Source: Microbacterium terregens | Lineage (GTDB): Bacteria; Pseudomonadota; Alphaproteobacteria; Sphingomonadales; Sphingomonadaceae | Assembly (NCBI RefSeq): GCF_027922045.1 | Contig: NZ_BSEX01000024.1 | Coordinates: forward strand, 1-64,000 | DNA: 64,000 bases | Direction: 5' to 3' | In this document: piece after piece, positions 34,403 to 42,245 of the stretch | Numbering within the stretch: the first letter of the stretch is position 1 | How the letters are laid out: every line of letters starts with the position of its first letter | Program-made: the position numbers and the translations under genes | Notes under the pieces: model-generated | Database searches by the model: none | What the model saw: the letters and a program-made list of their open reading frames with translations, nothing else | What the model was told of the DNA's origin: nothing

Positions 34403-37400
34403 TCACGGCAGCCCCCCGGAGCCCGGTCGCAACTCCTCGACGTCGAAGTCGCGCGCGCCGATCTCCCCGGTACCATTCAGCATGTCGCCCGCCAGCGCCC
34501 GCTTCCGTTCGAGCAGCTCGTCCAGCTTCACGTCAAAGGTCGTGAAGTCATCGGCGGCGACCGTCGGATAGTAAACGAACACGTCACGCCGCTGGCCGAT
34601 GCGGTACGCTCGATCGGTCGCCTGGTCCTCCTTCGCCGGGTTCCAGGTGCGGGTGAAGTGGATCACGTGGTTGGCGGCCTGCATGTTGACTCCGAAGCCG
34701 ACCGCCACCGGCGACAGGATGATCACACCAAATCCTGGTGCCTCCTGAAAGGCCCGGATCCGCTTCTGCCGGCTGTCCGCCGCTCCGGCTGCCGCCGAGG
34801 TGTCACCGTTGATGACATCGACGGGGATCGCGAACGCCTCGCGAATGTAGTGACGCAATAGCCTCTGAACGGCCTTGAACTCGCAGAAGACGATGGCCTT
34901 CTCGCCACGCTCCCTGACCTCGGCGAGCGCCGACAGCAGCCAGTCGAGCTTAGGTGACCGGGCGCGATAGGCGTCAACGGCGTCGTAGGCGCCCGCCTCC
35001 TCTGTCTGCGCCGGGTCCGAGCAGATAAGCCGCAGCCGGTGCAGCAGACCAAGGTGCGCGCCTGGCCGCCCCGCCTCGCGACGGAAGCCCTCGATCGCGC
35101 CGACGTAGAGTCCGCGCTGCGGGACGCTCATCGGCAGGCGTCGGCTCGCCTCGTCGACGAGCTTGGCCTTGAGATCGGCCGCCACCTCCGACTTCATGCG
35201 CCGCAGGATCTGCGGCTCGATGAGCGTCCTGAGCTCCTCCAGCTTCGCGCGGTCCGCGTCGCCCTCCGCCTCGATCGGCCGACGGTAGGTGCTCCCGAAC
35301 TCGTTCAACGCGCCCAGTAGTCCGGGCTGCACGAAATCGAAGAGGCACCAGAGATCGACGAGGCTGTTCTCGACGGGGGTGCCTGTGCAGGCGATCCGGA
35401 ACGACGCGTGCTGCTTCTTCGCCGCGCGAGTCATGGCCGCATTCGGGTTCTTGATCTTCTGCGCCTCGTCGCAGACCATGATCGACCAGCGCTCGCGGGC
35501 GAAGGAGAACTCCAGGTCGCGCAGGGTCTCGTAGGTTGTCAGCACCACGTCTGCGTCGCCGCACCAGTCGGGCCGCAGGAAGCGGACGAGCCCCTCTCTA
35601 CGGAGCTGCTCGTCGACTGACGACTTGCCCACCCTCAACCCGGACAGCGTGTCGCCGTAAGCCGTCAGGATCTTCAGTGATCCGGGCAGCAGGAACTTCT
35701 CGGCCTCCTCCCGCCAGTTCTCGAGAAGAGTCAGGGGCGCGACGACGAGCGCGGGAGGTGTGGCGGGATCGTCCTCCCTCGCGCGCGCCATGAGACTGAG
35801 GATCTGGAGCGTCTTGCCCAGCCCCATGTCGTCGGCGAGCAGGGCGCCGCGGCACCGGTCGGGCGCAAGGCCGAACAGGTGCTGCATCCATGCGAGCCCC
35901 TTCAGCTGATGGTCCTTCAGGCGGACCTCCTCGCGCAGACCTGCGGGAAGGCGTGGTGGCCCGGCTGGCGCCGACAGGGCGGCCAGCCGCTCCTCCCGAT
36001 AGTCCACCTGCTCTATGTTGGCCTTCAGGATGAGCGTGGGCCGCTTTCGGCTCGGAGACGCACGCGCGGGATCGAGCGTGCCCGCCTCCGCCTCCACGCG
36101 GACGCGGCCGAACGCCTTGAGGATTGCCTCGGCTTCGCGCACCGGCATCGGCACGGGGCAACCCGGCACTTGGACGGCAGCGGCTCTAGTCCGACGAGCC
36201 TCCTCCACATCCGTACGCAGTCGCTCCGCCACATCGTCGGTCAGTGGTGCGGAGCCGGGCTCGCCGGTCGCCGGATCGTTCCAGCCGATGATCGGCACGA
36301 TGTTATCAGGAAACCAGCCCGCGTCGTCGCTCTTGCGCGCGATGTGTGGCGAGTAGAACGGCCGCTCCTCCCCGATGCCGTCCACACGGTCCGAGTAGCC
36401 AGAGAGATCGTAGATCTGCCCATGGCTGATCAGGGACGCCGCACGTCGGCCAACTGCGCGCCGCAACGCCGCGCAGTGCAACCTGCTGTCACCGTCGAGT
36501 TCGAACTCGAAGTCGTCCCACGAGCAAAGCTGCAGCCCACGAGCGAGATGGTCCTCGACGCGCGCCACGAACTCGAGCGCGTCCTCGTCGCTCAGCGAGA
36601 TTTCGCTCGTCTCGATCCGCTCGCCCGTTCCGGAAGTGACCAGCAGCCCGAGCGCGCCGTCGCCGTGCGTCTCGGACGTGATCGCCGCGAACCGGTCGAA
36701 GGAGATGCCGGCCTCCTCCTTGGCCGCCTCGAACGCCTCCTGGTCGATGACCTCGGCGGCATCCGGACCAAGGGCTGCGATGGGATTGACCAGGAAGGCC
36801 TGCGCGCGCTCGCCCGCGACGCGGCGCCCAGGCATGCGCTTCAGCTCCCGCAGCACCGTCCCGACCGCGGGCGACACCATGACCTGGACCACGCCATCCG
36901 GCGTGACGAGATCGTAGCGATCCCTGACTTGAGCGGAGCGATCAAAGGCCTGGAGCCAGTGCGTGGGCGCGCCCTCGAACCAGGGCTCGACTTCGACAAG
37001 GCCGAGCCGATCCGACCGCCGGAGTGCGATCTGGAGGCGATCAGGCGTCAGCACGACGGTGCGGAAGAGGAAGTCGTCGAGCGCCGCGCCGACCGCAAGC
37101 GCTTCGGCGCGAATGGCGCCCCAGGCAAGCCGCTGCGCGCCCTCCCCCCGCTCGTCGGGTCCACGTCGGCCGAAGGATGCGACCCGGTCCACTAGCCGCC
37201 ATGCCGCCGGCGGCAGCAGATGTGGTACGCCATCGATCTCCAGCGTTCCGCCGTGCAGCCTGGCACCGTGGATGATGCGCCCGTCGCCATCGAGCCAGCC
37301 ATCGATCGCGACGGCGAAGCCGCTGTCGGTCAGCGATCCCCTGCTGGCCAGACGCGGCGCGGCGAGAACCGACTCCGGAAGGTTCAGGACGGCAAGGTCC

Positions 37401-37651
37401 GCAGTCCGCGCCGTGTCGTCGAGGATCGTGTAGAGCTCGCGCCAGCCGATGCGGCGACCTTCCTCCACGGTCGTGGCGAGCCCCTCGTCCTCCAGTTCCT
37501 CCAGCAGGGCCGCAGCGGCAACCCCGGTAGAAGGCGGGACGCAATCAGCCGGAAAGATCAGTCCTTCCGGTTCTACACGATAGCCTGGTGTACCCATCAC
37601 CGGCTCTGGTGCGACCGGCGCCGAAGCCTTGGGTCTCCGCCGCCAGATCAC
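34403..37651 (-). CDS. zorD: ZorD, SNF2-type helicase of a type I Zorya system
   Basis: The GTG at 37651 overlaps the zorC stop (GTGA), giving 1082 residues, the usual ZorD size. The open frame continues upstream only as a shadow of zorC. The N-terminal 550 residues form a domain with no motif I know. The SNF2 motor follows: LLADDMGLGKTLQ with Walker A at 607-614, VVLTTYETL, the DEAQ box at 728-731, CTGTPVENSLVDLWCLFDF, and motifs V-VI in NHVIHFTRTWNPAKEDQATD and RAYRIGQ. Known role: ZorD degrades or unwinds invading DNA recruited by ZorA/B. It is the last gene of the zor operon. Confidence 0.93.
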   Translation of the reverse strand: MIWRRRPKASAPVAPEPVMGTPGYRVEPEGLIFPADCVPPSTGVAAAALLEELEDEGLATTVEEGRRIGWRELYTILDDTARTADLAVLNLPESVLAAPRLASRGSLTDSGFAVAIDGWLDGDGRIIHGARLHGGTLEIDGVPHLLPPAAWRLVDRVASFGRRGPDERGEGAQRLAWGAIRAEALAVGAALDDFLFRTVVLTPDRLQIALRRSDRLGLVEVEPWFEGAPTHWLQAFDRSAQVRDRYDLVTPDGVVQVMVSPAVGTVLRELKRMPGRRVAGERAQAFLVNPIAALGPDAAEVIDQEAFEAAKEEAGISFDRFAAITSETHGDGALGLLVTSGTGERIETSEISLSDEDALEFVARVEDHLARGLQLCSWDDFEFELDGDSRLHCAALRRAVGRRAASLISHGQIYDLSGYSDRVDGIGEERPFYSPHIARKSDDAGWFPDNIVPIIGWNDPATGEPGSAPLTDDVAERLRTDVEEARRTRAAAVQVPGCPVPMPVREAEAILKAFGRVRVEAEAGTLDPARASPSRKRPTLILKANIEQVDYREERLAALSAPAGPPRLPAGLREEVRLKDHQLKGLAWMQHLFGLAPDRCRGALLADDMGLGKTLQILSLMARAREDDPATPPALVVAPLTLLENWREEAEKFLLPGSLKILTAYGDTLSGLRVGKSSVDEQLRREGLVRFLRPDWCGDADVVLTTYETLRDLEFSFARERWSIMVCDEAQKIKNPNAAMTRAAKKQHASFRIACTGTPVENSLVDLWCLFDFVQPGLLGALNEFGSTYRRPIEAEGDADRAKLEELRTLIEPQILRRMKSEVAADLKAKLVDEASRRLPMSVPQRGLYVGAIEGFRREAGRPGAHLGLLHRLRLICSDPAQTEEAGAYDAVDAYRARSPKLDWLLSALAEVRERGEKAIVFCEFKAVQRLLRHYIREAFAIPVDVINGDTSAAAGAADSRQKRIRAFQEAPGFGVIILSPVAVGFGVNMQAANHVIHFTRTWNPAKEDQATDRAYRIGQRRDVFVYYPTVAADDFTTFDVKLDELLERKRALAGDMLNGTGEIGARDFDVEELRPGSGGLP

Positions 37652-39363
37652 GACTTGAGGTACCAGGCGCCCCGGCGGGCGGACCAGGCGAACCCGCGGC
37701 TGCGCAGGCCATCGGCGGCGGGGCCACGCTCCGGCGCATATGCCCACAGGGAGCCACCCTTGTCGCGCAGGTCGGCGGACTTGACCCTGTGCTCGGCGAG
37801 AAAAGCGTGCAGGTCTCGCGTGCCATGCGGCTCCGGTGCCACTTGCCGCGCCTCCTGGGGCCGGGCCCATGCGGGCGAGACGGCGCTCGGGATGGGGATC
37901 GGCGCGGGACGGATCGGAGGAGCCGCCATCGGCGAGGAGGAAGTCGAACGACCGGTGGTTGATGCCTTGTCGGCGCGGCCGAGGACCTCTGCCAGCCTCC
38001 GCTCGAACTTCCGCTCCCACCTCTCGCCGCCGTCGGTGTGGGTGATGCGCGCCACATGCGACGGGTGCTTCAGCGCCGTCCTGTTGCCCGCGATGGACGG
38101 ACGGCGAAGGTCGAACGGAGCGGCCGCCGCGTCGAAGGCGTACATCGCATTGCCGTGCTCGCCGAATTCGACCACGACGTGTCCAGCCAGTCGCATGATG
38201 AAGGCGTTGTTTCGTGCGACGCCACCGTTGTCGAGGCGCAGGAGCTTGCCCGCCATCGCCTTGCGCAGCGCGCGGAAGTCTGCGCTCGGGTTGGTGTAGG
38301 CCGCCTCGCCGAGCGCGAAGTGCATGTCGTCGATCCGGTCGACGTAGCGCTTCCAGAATGCCACCCGCCGCTGGTCGTTCAGCTTGTCCTCGGACAAGAG
38401 CGAGAAGAACTTCTCGATCAGCGACAGCTTGAGCCAGGACGAAACCATCTGGCGCGTCTCCGCCTCGACCCTCGTCCACTGCGTGTCGTTGCGCTCCAGC
38501 CAGGGATTGCCCCAGCGAGCGACCGACAGGTCTCGAAGCTCCGCTTCCACTTCGAGCGGGCGACACCTCGCCCATCGATCGAGCACACGCACAAGCGCGT
38601 CGTCCGCCAGGAGGTCGTGCTCCGCGACGAGAGCGACCACTCTCGGCATCACCCGCCGCAGCGCCCGGTCGTCGTGCTTGACCGCGGCATCGATCTGGGC
38701 CTCGAAGATGCGCCTGGTCAGCCAGGAGGAGTCGCCCATCGACAAGTCGCGCCGGAGCGGTTCCAGGAGCTTCGCATCGCCTTCGAGCAGCGCCGCTCCG
38801 TAGCGATCGCAGGGCCGCTCCCCGAGCAGGTTCGCGTGCTCGTCGATGGTGGACAGCCAATCGGGCATGCTGCCCGACCGCTCGAGCGAAGGCAGGTTGT
38901 CGTTCAGGTAGTCGCGCAGCATGGTCCAGTTGCGGCGCCCCGCTTCCGTCGCGCGGCCGGGATCGTAGCGGACGTACCCGTCCAGCAGCCCGCGCCAGCA
39001 CCGCCGGTAGGGTCGGCGCATATCGCGGAACTCGTCCACGCCGTCGATCAGACCGGGAAACCGTTCGCGGTCCTCGATCAGCGCGGGGTCCCGCCCGTCG
39101 CGGAGCGTGGTCCCCCAGCATACCAGGCGCGCCGCGCGGACGTCGGGCAGCGTGCCGCTCCGGCGAAACAGCGAGACCTGCTCGCGCACGCGGTCGGGCG
39201 CCGCTCCGGCACCCGCACCCGCCCCGCCTAGCATGGCCTTGAGCTGACGAACTTCGGATCTGAGCGCCGTCAGGTCGGGATCGGGCATGCTGCTGAGGGC
39301 GGCCTCTGCGACCGAACGCATCCGCTCGGCCAGCTTGACCGAACGCGGGCTCAGAGGGCGCAT
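37648..39363 (-). CDS. zorC: ZorC, EH_signature protein of type I Zorya
   Basis: A 571-residue protein. The N-terminal coiled region (DLTALRSEVRQLKAMLGG) leads into a helical domain with YRRCWRGLLDGYVRYDPGRA, ERPCDRYGAALLEGDAKLLE and SLIEKFFSLLSEDKLNDQRR. The EH_signature part includes HFALGEAAYTN-like and FIMRLAGHVVVEFGEHGNAMY, whose Glu and His residues name the family. ZorC is the DNA-binding partner of the Zorya motor in type I systems. The start overlaps zorB by 13 nt and the stop overlaps zorD. Confidence 0.9.
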   Translation of the reverse strand: MRPLSPRSVKLAERMRSVAEAALSSMPDPDLTALRSEVRQLKAMLGGAGAGAGAAPDRVREQVSLFRRSGTLPDVRAARLVCWGTTLRDGRDPALIEDRERFPGLIDGVDEFRDMRRPYRRCWRGLLDGYVRYDPGRATEAGRRNWTMLRDYLNDNLPSLERSGSMPDWLSTIDEHANLLGERPCDRYGAALLEGDAKLLEPLRRDLSMGDSSWLTRRIFEAQIDAAVKHDDRALRRVMPRVVALVAEHDLLADDALVRVLDRWARCRPLEVEAELRDLSVARWGNPWLERNDTQWTRVEAETRQMVSSWLKLSLIEKFFSLLSEDKLNDQRRVAFWKRYVDRIDDMHFALGEAAYTNPSADFRALRKAMAGKLLRLDNGGVARNNAFIMRLAGHVVVEFGEHGNAMYAFDAAAAPFDLRRPSIAGNRTALKHPSHVARITHTDGGERWERKFERRLAEVLGRADKASTTGRSTSSSPMAAPPIRPAPIPIPSAVSPAWARPQEARQVAPEPHGTRDLHAFLAEHRVKSADLRDKGGSLWAYAPERGPAADGLRSRGFAWSARRGAWYLKS

Positions 39364-40067
39364 TGGCCGAACTCGCCCTGGTAGCCGGCTGCCGCTGAGG
39401 CGGCGGGTTCCTCCACTCCGAAGAACTCGAGGCGGAGCTCGATTCGACGGCTCGCATCGAGGGACTCTCGCGCCGAGTTCGACGAGTAGCCGCCGACGAG
39501 GAACAGCCGACGGACCTCCTCCAGCTCGGAGCGGGACATCGCCCGCTCGTCAGGACCTGGCCGCGCCATCAGCGCGCACAGCACCCGCTGACTCCGCTGG
39601 AGGCTGAGATTGAGATTGTAGAGGTAGCTTCCGCGCCGGTCGGTGAAGCCCTCGACGACGATGCGCTTGAGCCAGCGCCGTCCCGCCTTGTCCCGCGCGA
39701 TCGCGAGCACTTCGGGGACGAAGGCGCGCAGCAACCGCTCCTGCTCGGCGCTCAGCGTATGGCTCGACGTGTCGAAGCGGGCGCGGTCGCCGAAGTCGAT
39801 GACCGCCCGGTTCCGGTCGACGTGCACCCCAGGCTGATGCTCGGCCGCCTTCTCTATGCGTCCGAGCAGTTGCTCGATGGCGTCCTGCCTCTGGCTCTCA
39901 AGGCGCTCCCGCTCCGAGATCGTCCTCGTGACGGCGAGCAGCGCCACGCTCATGACGAGCAGGAACAGCACCATGAGCGCCGTCATCAGGTCGGCGAAGG
40001 AGATCCAGAAGGGCTTCTCGCCCTCGTCGCGCCCGCGCGTCGCGGTGGCATGGCGCTGTCCGAACAC
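39351..40067 (-). CDS. zorB: ZorB, MotB/OmpA-like stator subunit
   Basis: A 238-residue protein. One membrane helix near the N-terminus, PFWISFADLMTALMVLFLLV, carries the conserved Asp (FADLM) that conducts ions in MotB-type stators. A plug-like helix and an OmpA-like peptidoglycan-binding domain follow: VIDFGDRARFDTSSHTLSAE, VVEGFTDRRGSYLYNLNLSL and SRRIELRLEF. It forms the membrane-embedded proton-driven motor with ZorA that detects envelope disturbance during infection. It starts 5 nt after the zorA stop. Confidence 0.93.
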   Translation of the reverse strand: MFGQRHATATRGRDEGEKPFWISFADLMTALMVLFLLVMSVALLAVTRTISERERLESQRQDAIEQLLGRIEKAAEHQPGVHVDRNRAVIDFGDRARFDTSSHTLSAEQERLLRAFVPEVLAIARDKAGRRWLKRIVVEGFTDRRGSYLYNLNLSLQRSQRVLCALMARPGPDERAMSRSELEEVRRLFLVGGYSSNSARESLDASRRIELRLEFFGVEEPAASAAAGYQGEFGQCAL

Positions 40068-40072
40068 CTAGG

Positions 40073-42046
40073 TCAGGCCGCACGCCGGCCGGCCTGCGGC
40101 AGCGCCAACTCGAGCTCCTGGATCGCCTCCCTGAGCAGTCCGGTCGCCTGCGACAGCTCTGCATGGAACTGCCGGTTGGCGTCCACCACCGTGCCCCGCA
40201 TGCCCTCGGAGAACTTCTCGTGCGAGGTGGCGATCACCTGCGCCACCTCGTCGAGGAAGCCGTCCGCCTCGACCTGGGCCGCGGCAAGCCGCTGGGTCGC
40301 CCCCTCGATTCTCGTGAGAACGTCCGCCGTGAGCGACGCCTCCCTCGACGCGCTCTCCACCGTGGCGCGCAGCCCCTCGACCATGGTTCCGACCGCGTCC
40401 CGCGCGCTTCGGTAGTCGGCCACAACCGAGTCGAGGCTGCGGGCCGCGCCGGCCACGCTTCCCGCCGCGTCGGCGAGGCCGGTCGTCACGGAGGCTATGC
40501 GGGAGAAGCCGTCCGCCGCCTCGCGTCCCGAAGTCTCGAAGCGTCCGGCGGCGGCCAGGAGGGTGTCGGCGCCTCCGTTTAGCCGAGAGAAGGCGTCGGA
40601 CGTCACGAGCTCGATCCGGGAAACCATCTCCCGCACGGCGGCGAGCATGGTGTCCACGTTCGTCGTCAACACGCCGACGCTCTCCCCCATGCCGGCGACC
40701 TGCCGGGCGGCGGTCTCCGACCTGCGGCCATCGTCCTCGGCCTGTCGCCGCGACCGCTCCTCCGCGGTGCGCTCGATGCCGGCGACGGCCTCGCCGAGCC
40801 GGCGGCCGAGTTCGTCCAGCATCTCCTCGAGGCGGGACCGGGTCTGCTCCTGCGCCGCCCCTTGGCCGGAGCGCATCTCGGACAGTGCGGTGCGCAACTC
40901 GTCGGTGATCGCCGCCTGTCGCGCCTCGGCGGCCTCGACCGCCTCCATCAGCTTGGCCGACATCGCGTCCGTGGCCCTGGTGCCGGCCGCTTCCATGCCG
41001 GCGGTCAGATCCTGGAGCCGCGCCACCGCCGTCTGCATCGCATCGACCGTCCGCTGCTGCATGTCACCAATGCCGGAAAGCTGGCTTCCGAACATGCCTT
41101 CGAGCCGGTCGCTGAAGCTGGCGAGCACGTCGGTGAGTAGCTGAGTGACGGCGGACGACTGATCCTGGCTGACGCGTCCGACGGCACCCGCGATCTGATC
41201 GAGCGGCTCCCTCAACGCGTCGGTGAGCGCACTGGCGATCGAGGTGCCGAGTTCTCCCGACCGCTGAGTCGTCGCCGCGATCTGCCGCTCAGCGAGGTCG
41301 GTCAGGATCTCCTTCAGGTCTGAGACCAGAGCGTCCTTGAGGATCCGGGTCTGGCTGGCTGACTCCTCGGACGAGGAGACGAGGCGCGCGAGGTACTCCT
41401 CTCCGGCTCCTGCCTCGTAGGTGGCGTCGATCGCGTGGGCGAGCCTACCGACCTTTCCGTACAGGCTGTTCAGCCGATACTTCTCCAGCACGGTCGCGAC
41501 CATCGCGAGCAGGATCGCGAAGGCGGAGACCGCAAAGGCTTCGCTGACCCCGTGCAGGAGCGAGGTGAGGCTGTTGCGTACCACGCCTGCGTCCTCGGAG
41601 ATGCGGAACAGCCACAATCCCTTCAGCAGCCCGAAGAAGGTGCCGATGATGCCTACGCCGGTGAAGATGCCCGGCAGGTGCTTGAAGAACTCGGCGTGGA
41701 CCCGACCGTCGACCACGGAATGCGGCGAGAAGTAGACCTCGGCAGGCACCGTCGATCGCACCGCGCGCACCGCGAACTCGCCCGTGGACGGATCGATCTC
41801 CCGCTGCGAGTGCAGCGTCTCACCGTACTCCTGCCAGATGGCGGCAAGCCGCTCGTCGCCGGCGAAGCAGGAGGCGAGTTCCAATTGACCGGCGGCGCGC
41901 GCCGCGTCGACCTTCCGGATCACATCCTCGAGCGAGCCGTCCAGCTTTTTCGCGGGAAGGTGGAAGTGGCGCACGAACGCGTAGGCGAACGTCAGGAGCA
42001 CGATCGCGACGAGGACCGGCACGACCGGTAAATCCGACAAGGCCAT
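40073..42046 (-). CDS. zorA: ZorA, MotA/TolQ/ExbB-like motor subunit with long coiled-coil tail
   Basis: A 657-residue protein. The membrane part includes an N-terminal helix (VVPVLVAIVLLTFAYAFVRH), the conserved GVGIIGTFFGLLKGLWLF and AFAVSAFAILLAMVATVLEK. From about residue 230 the protein is a long Ala/Glu/Arg-rich helical tail (e.g. QRTVDAMQTAVARLQDLTAG), matching the cytoplasmic tail that transmits the signal in Zorya complexes. GGGGGGAAC precedes the start. It is the first gene of the zor operon and diverges from the TerB-N gene, sharing a 199-base promoter region. Confidence 0.93.
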   Translation of the reverse strand: MALSDLPVVPVLVAIVLLTFAYAFVRHFHLPAKKLDGSLEDVIRKVDAARAAGQLELASCFAGDERLAAIWQEYGETLHSQREIDPSTGEFAVRAVRSTVPAEVYFSPHSVVDGRVHAEFFKHLPGIFTGVGIIGTFFGLLKGLWLFRISEDAGVVRNSLTSLLHGVSEAFAVSAFAILLAMVATVLEKYRLNSLYGKVGRLAHAIDATYEAGAGEEYLARLVSSSEESASQTRILKDALVSDLKEILTDLAERQIAATTQRSGELGTSIASALTDALREPLDQIAGAVGRVSQDQSSAVTQLLTDVLASFSDRLEGMFGSQLSGIGDMQQRTVDAMQTAVARLQDLTAGMEAAGTRATDAMSAKLMEAVEAAEARQAAITDELRTALSEMRSGQGAAQEQTRSRLEEMLDELGRRLGEAVAGIERTAEERSRRQAEDDGRRSETAARQVAGMGESVGVLTTNVDTMLAAVREMVSRIELVTSDAFSRLNGGADTLLAAAGRFETSGREAADGFSRIASVTTGLADAAGSVAGAARSLDSVVADYRSARDAVGTMVEGLRATVESASREASLTADVLTRIEGATQRLAAAQVEADGFLDEVAQVIATSHEKFSEGMRGTVVDANRQFHAELSQATGLLREAIQELELALPQAGRRAA

Positions 42047-42245
42047 CTGCTTCAGTTCCCCCCGACGGCGCGTCCCCAGCGCCGAATCCAGACAGAGCGT
42101 CCCGGATGCTTGTCATGCTGCAACAATTCGATCGCCCGTTCAAAGAGTAACAGCGGTCCGCGTGAGGACCTAAGACCCCGTTGCGATGCGAAAAACTATG
42201 GAAAAGCCGCCCGGACTGGGACAGCATGGCGACCGTGGGGGGAAG

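Noticed and set aside
37652..39457. A continuous 1684-codon minus-strand frame extending zorD upstream
   Set aside because: The extension is the shadow of zorC in another frame; the zorD start is set by the GTGA overlap with the zorC stop and by the usual ZorD length.
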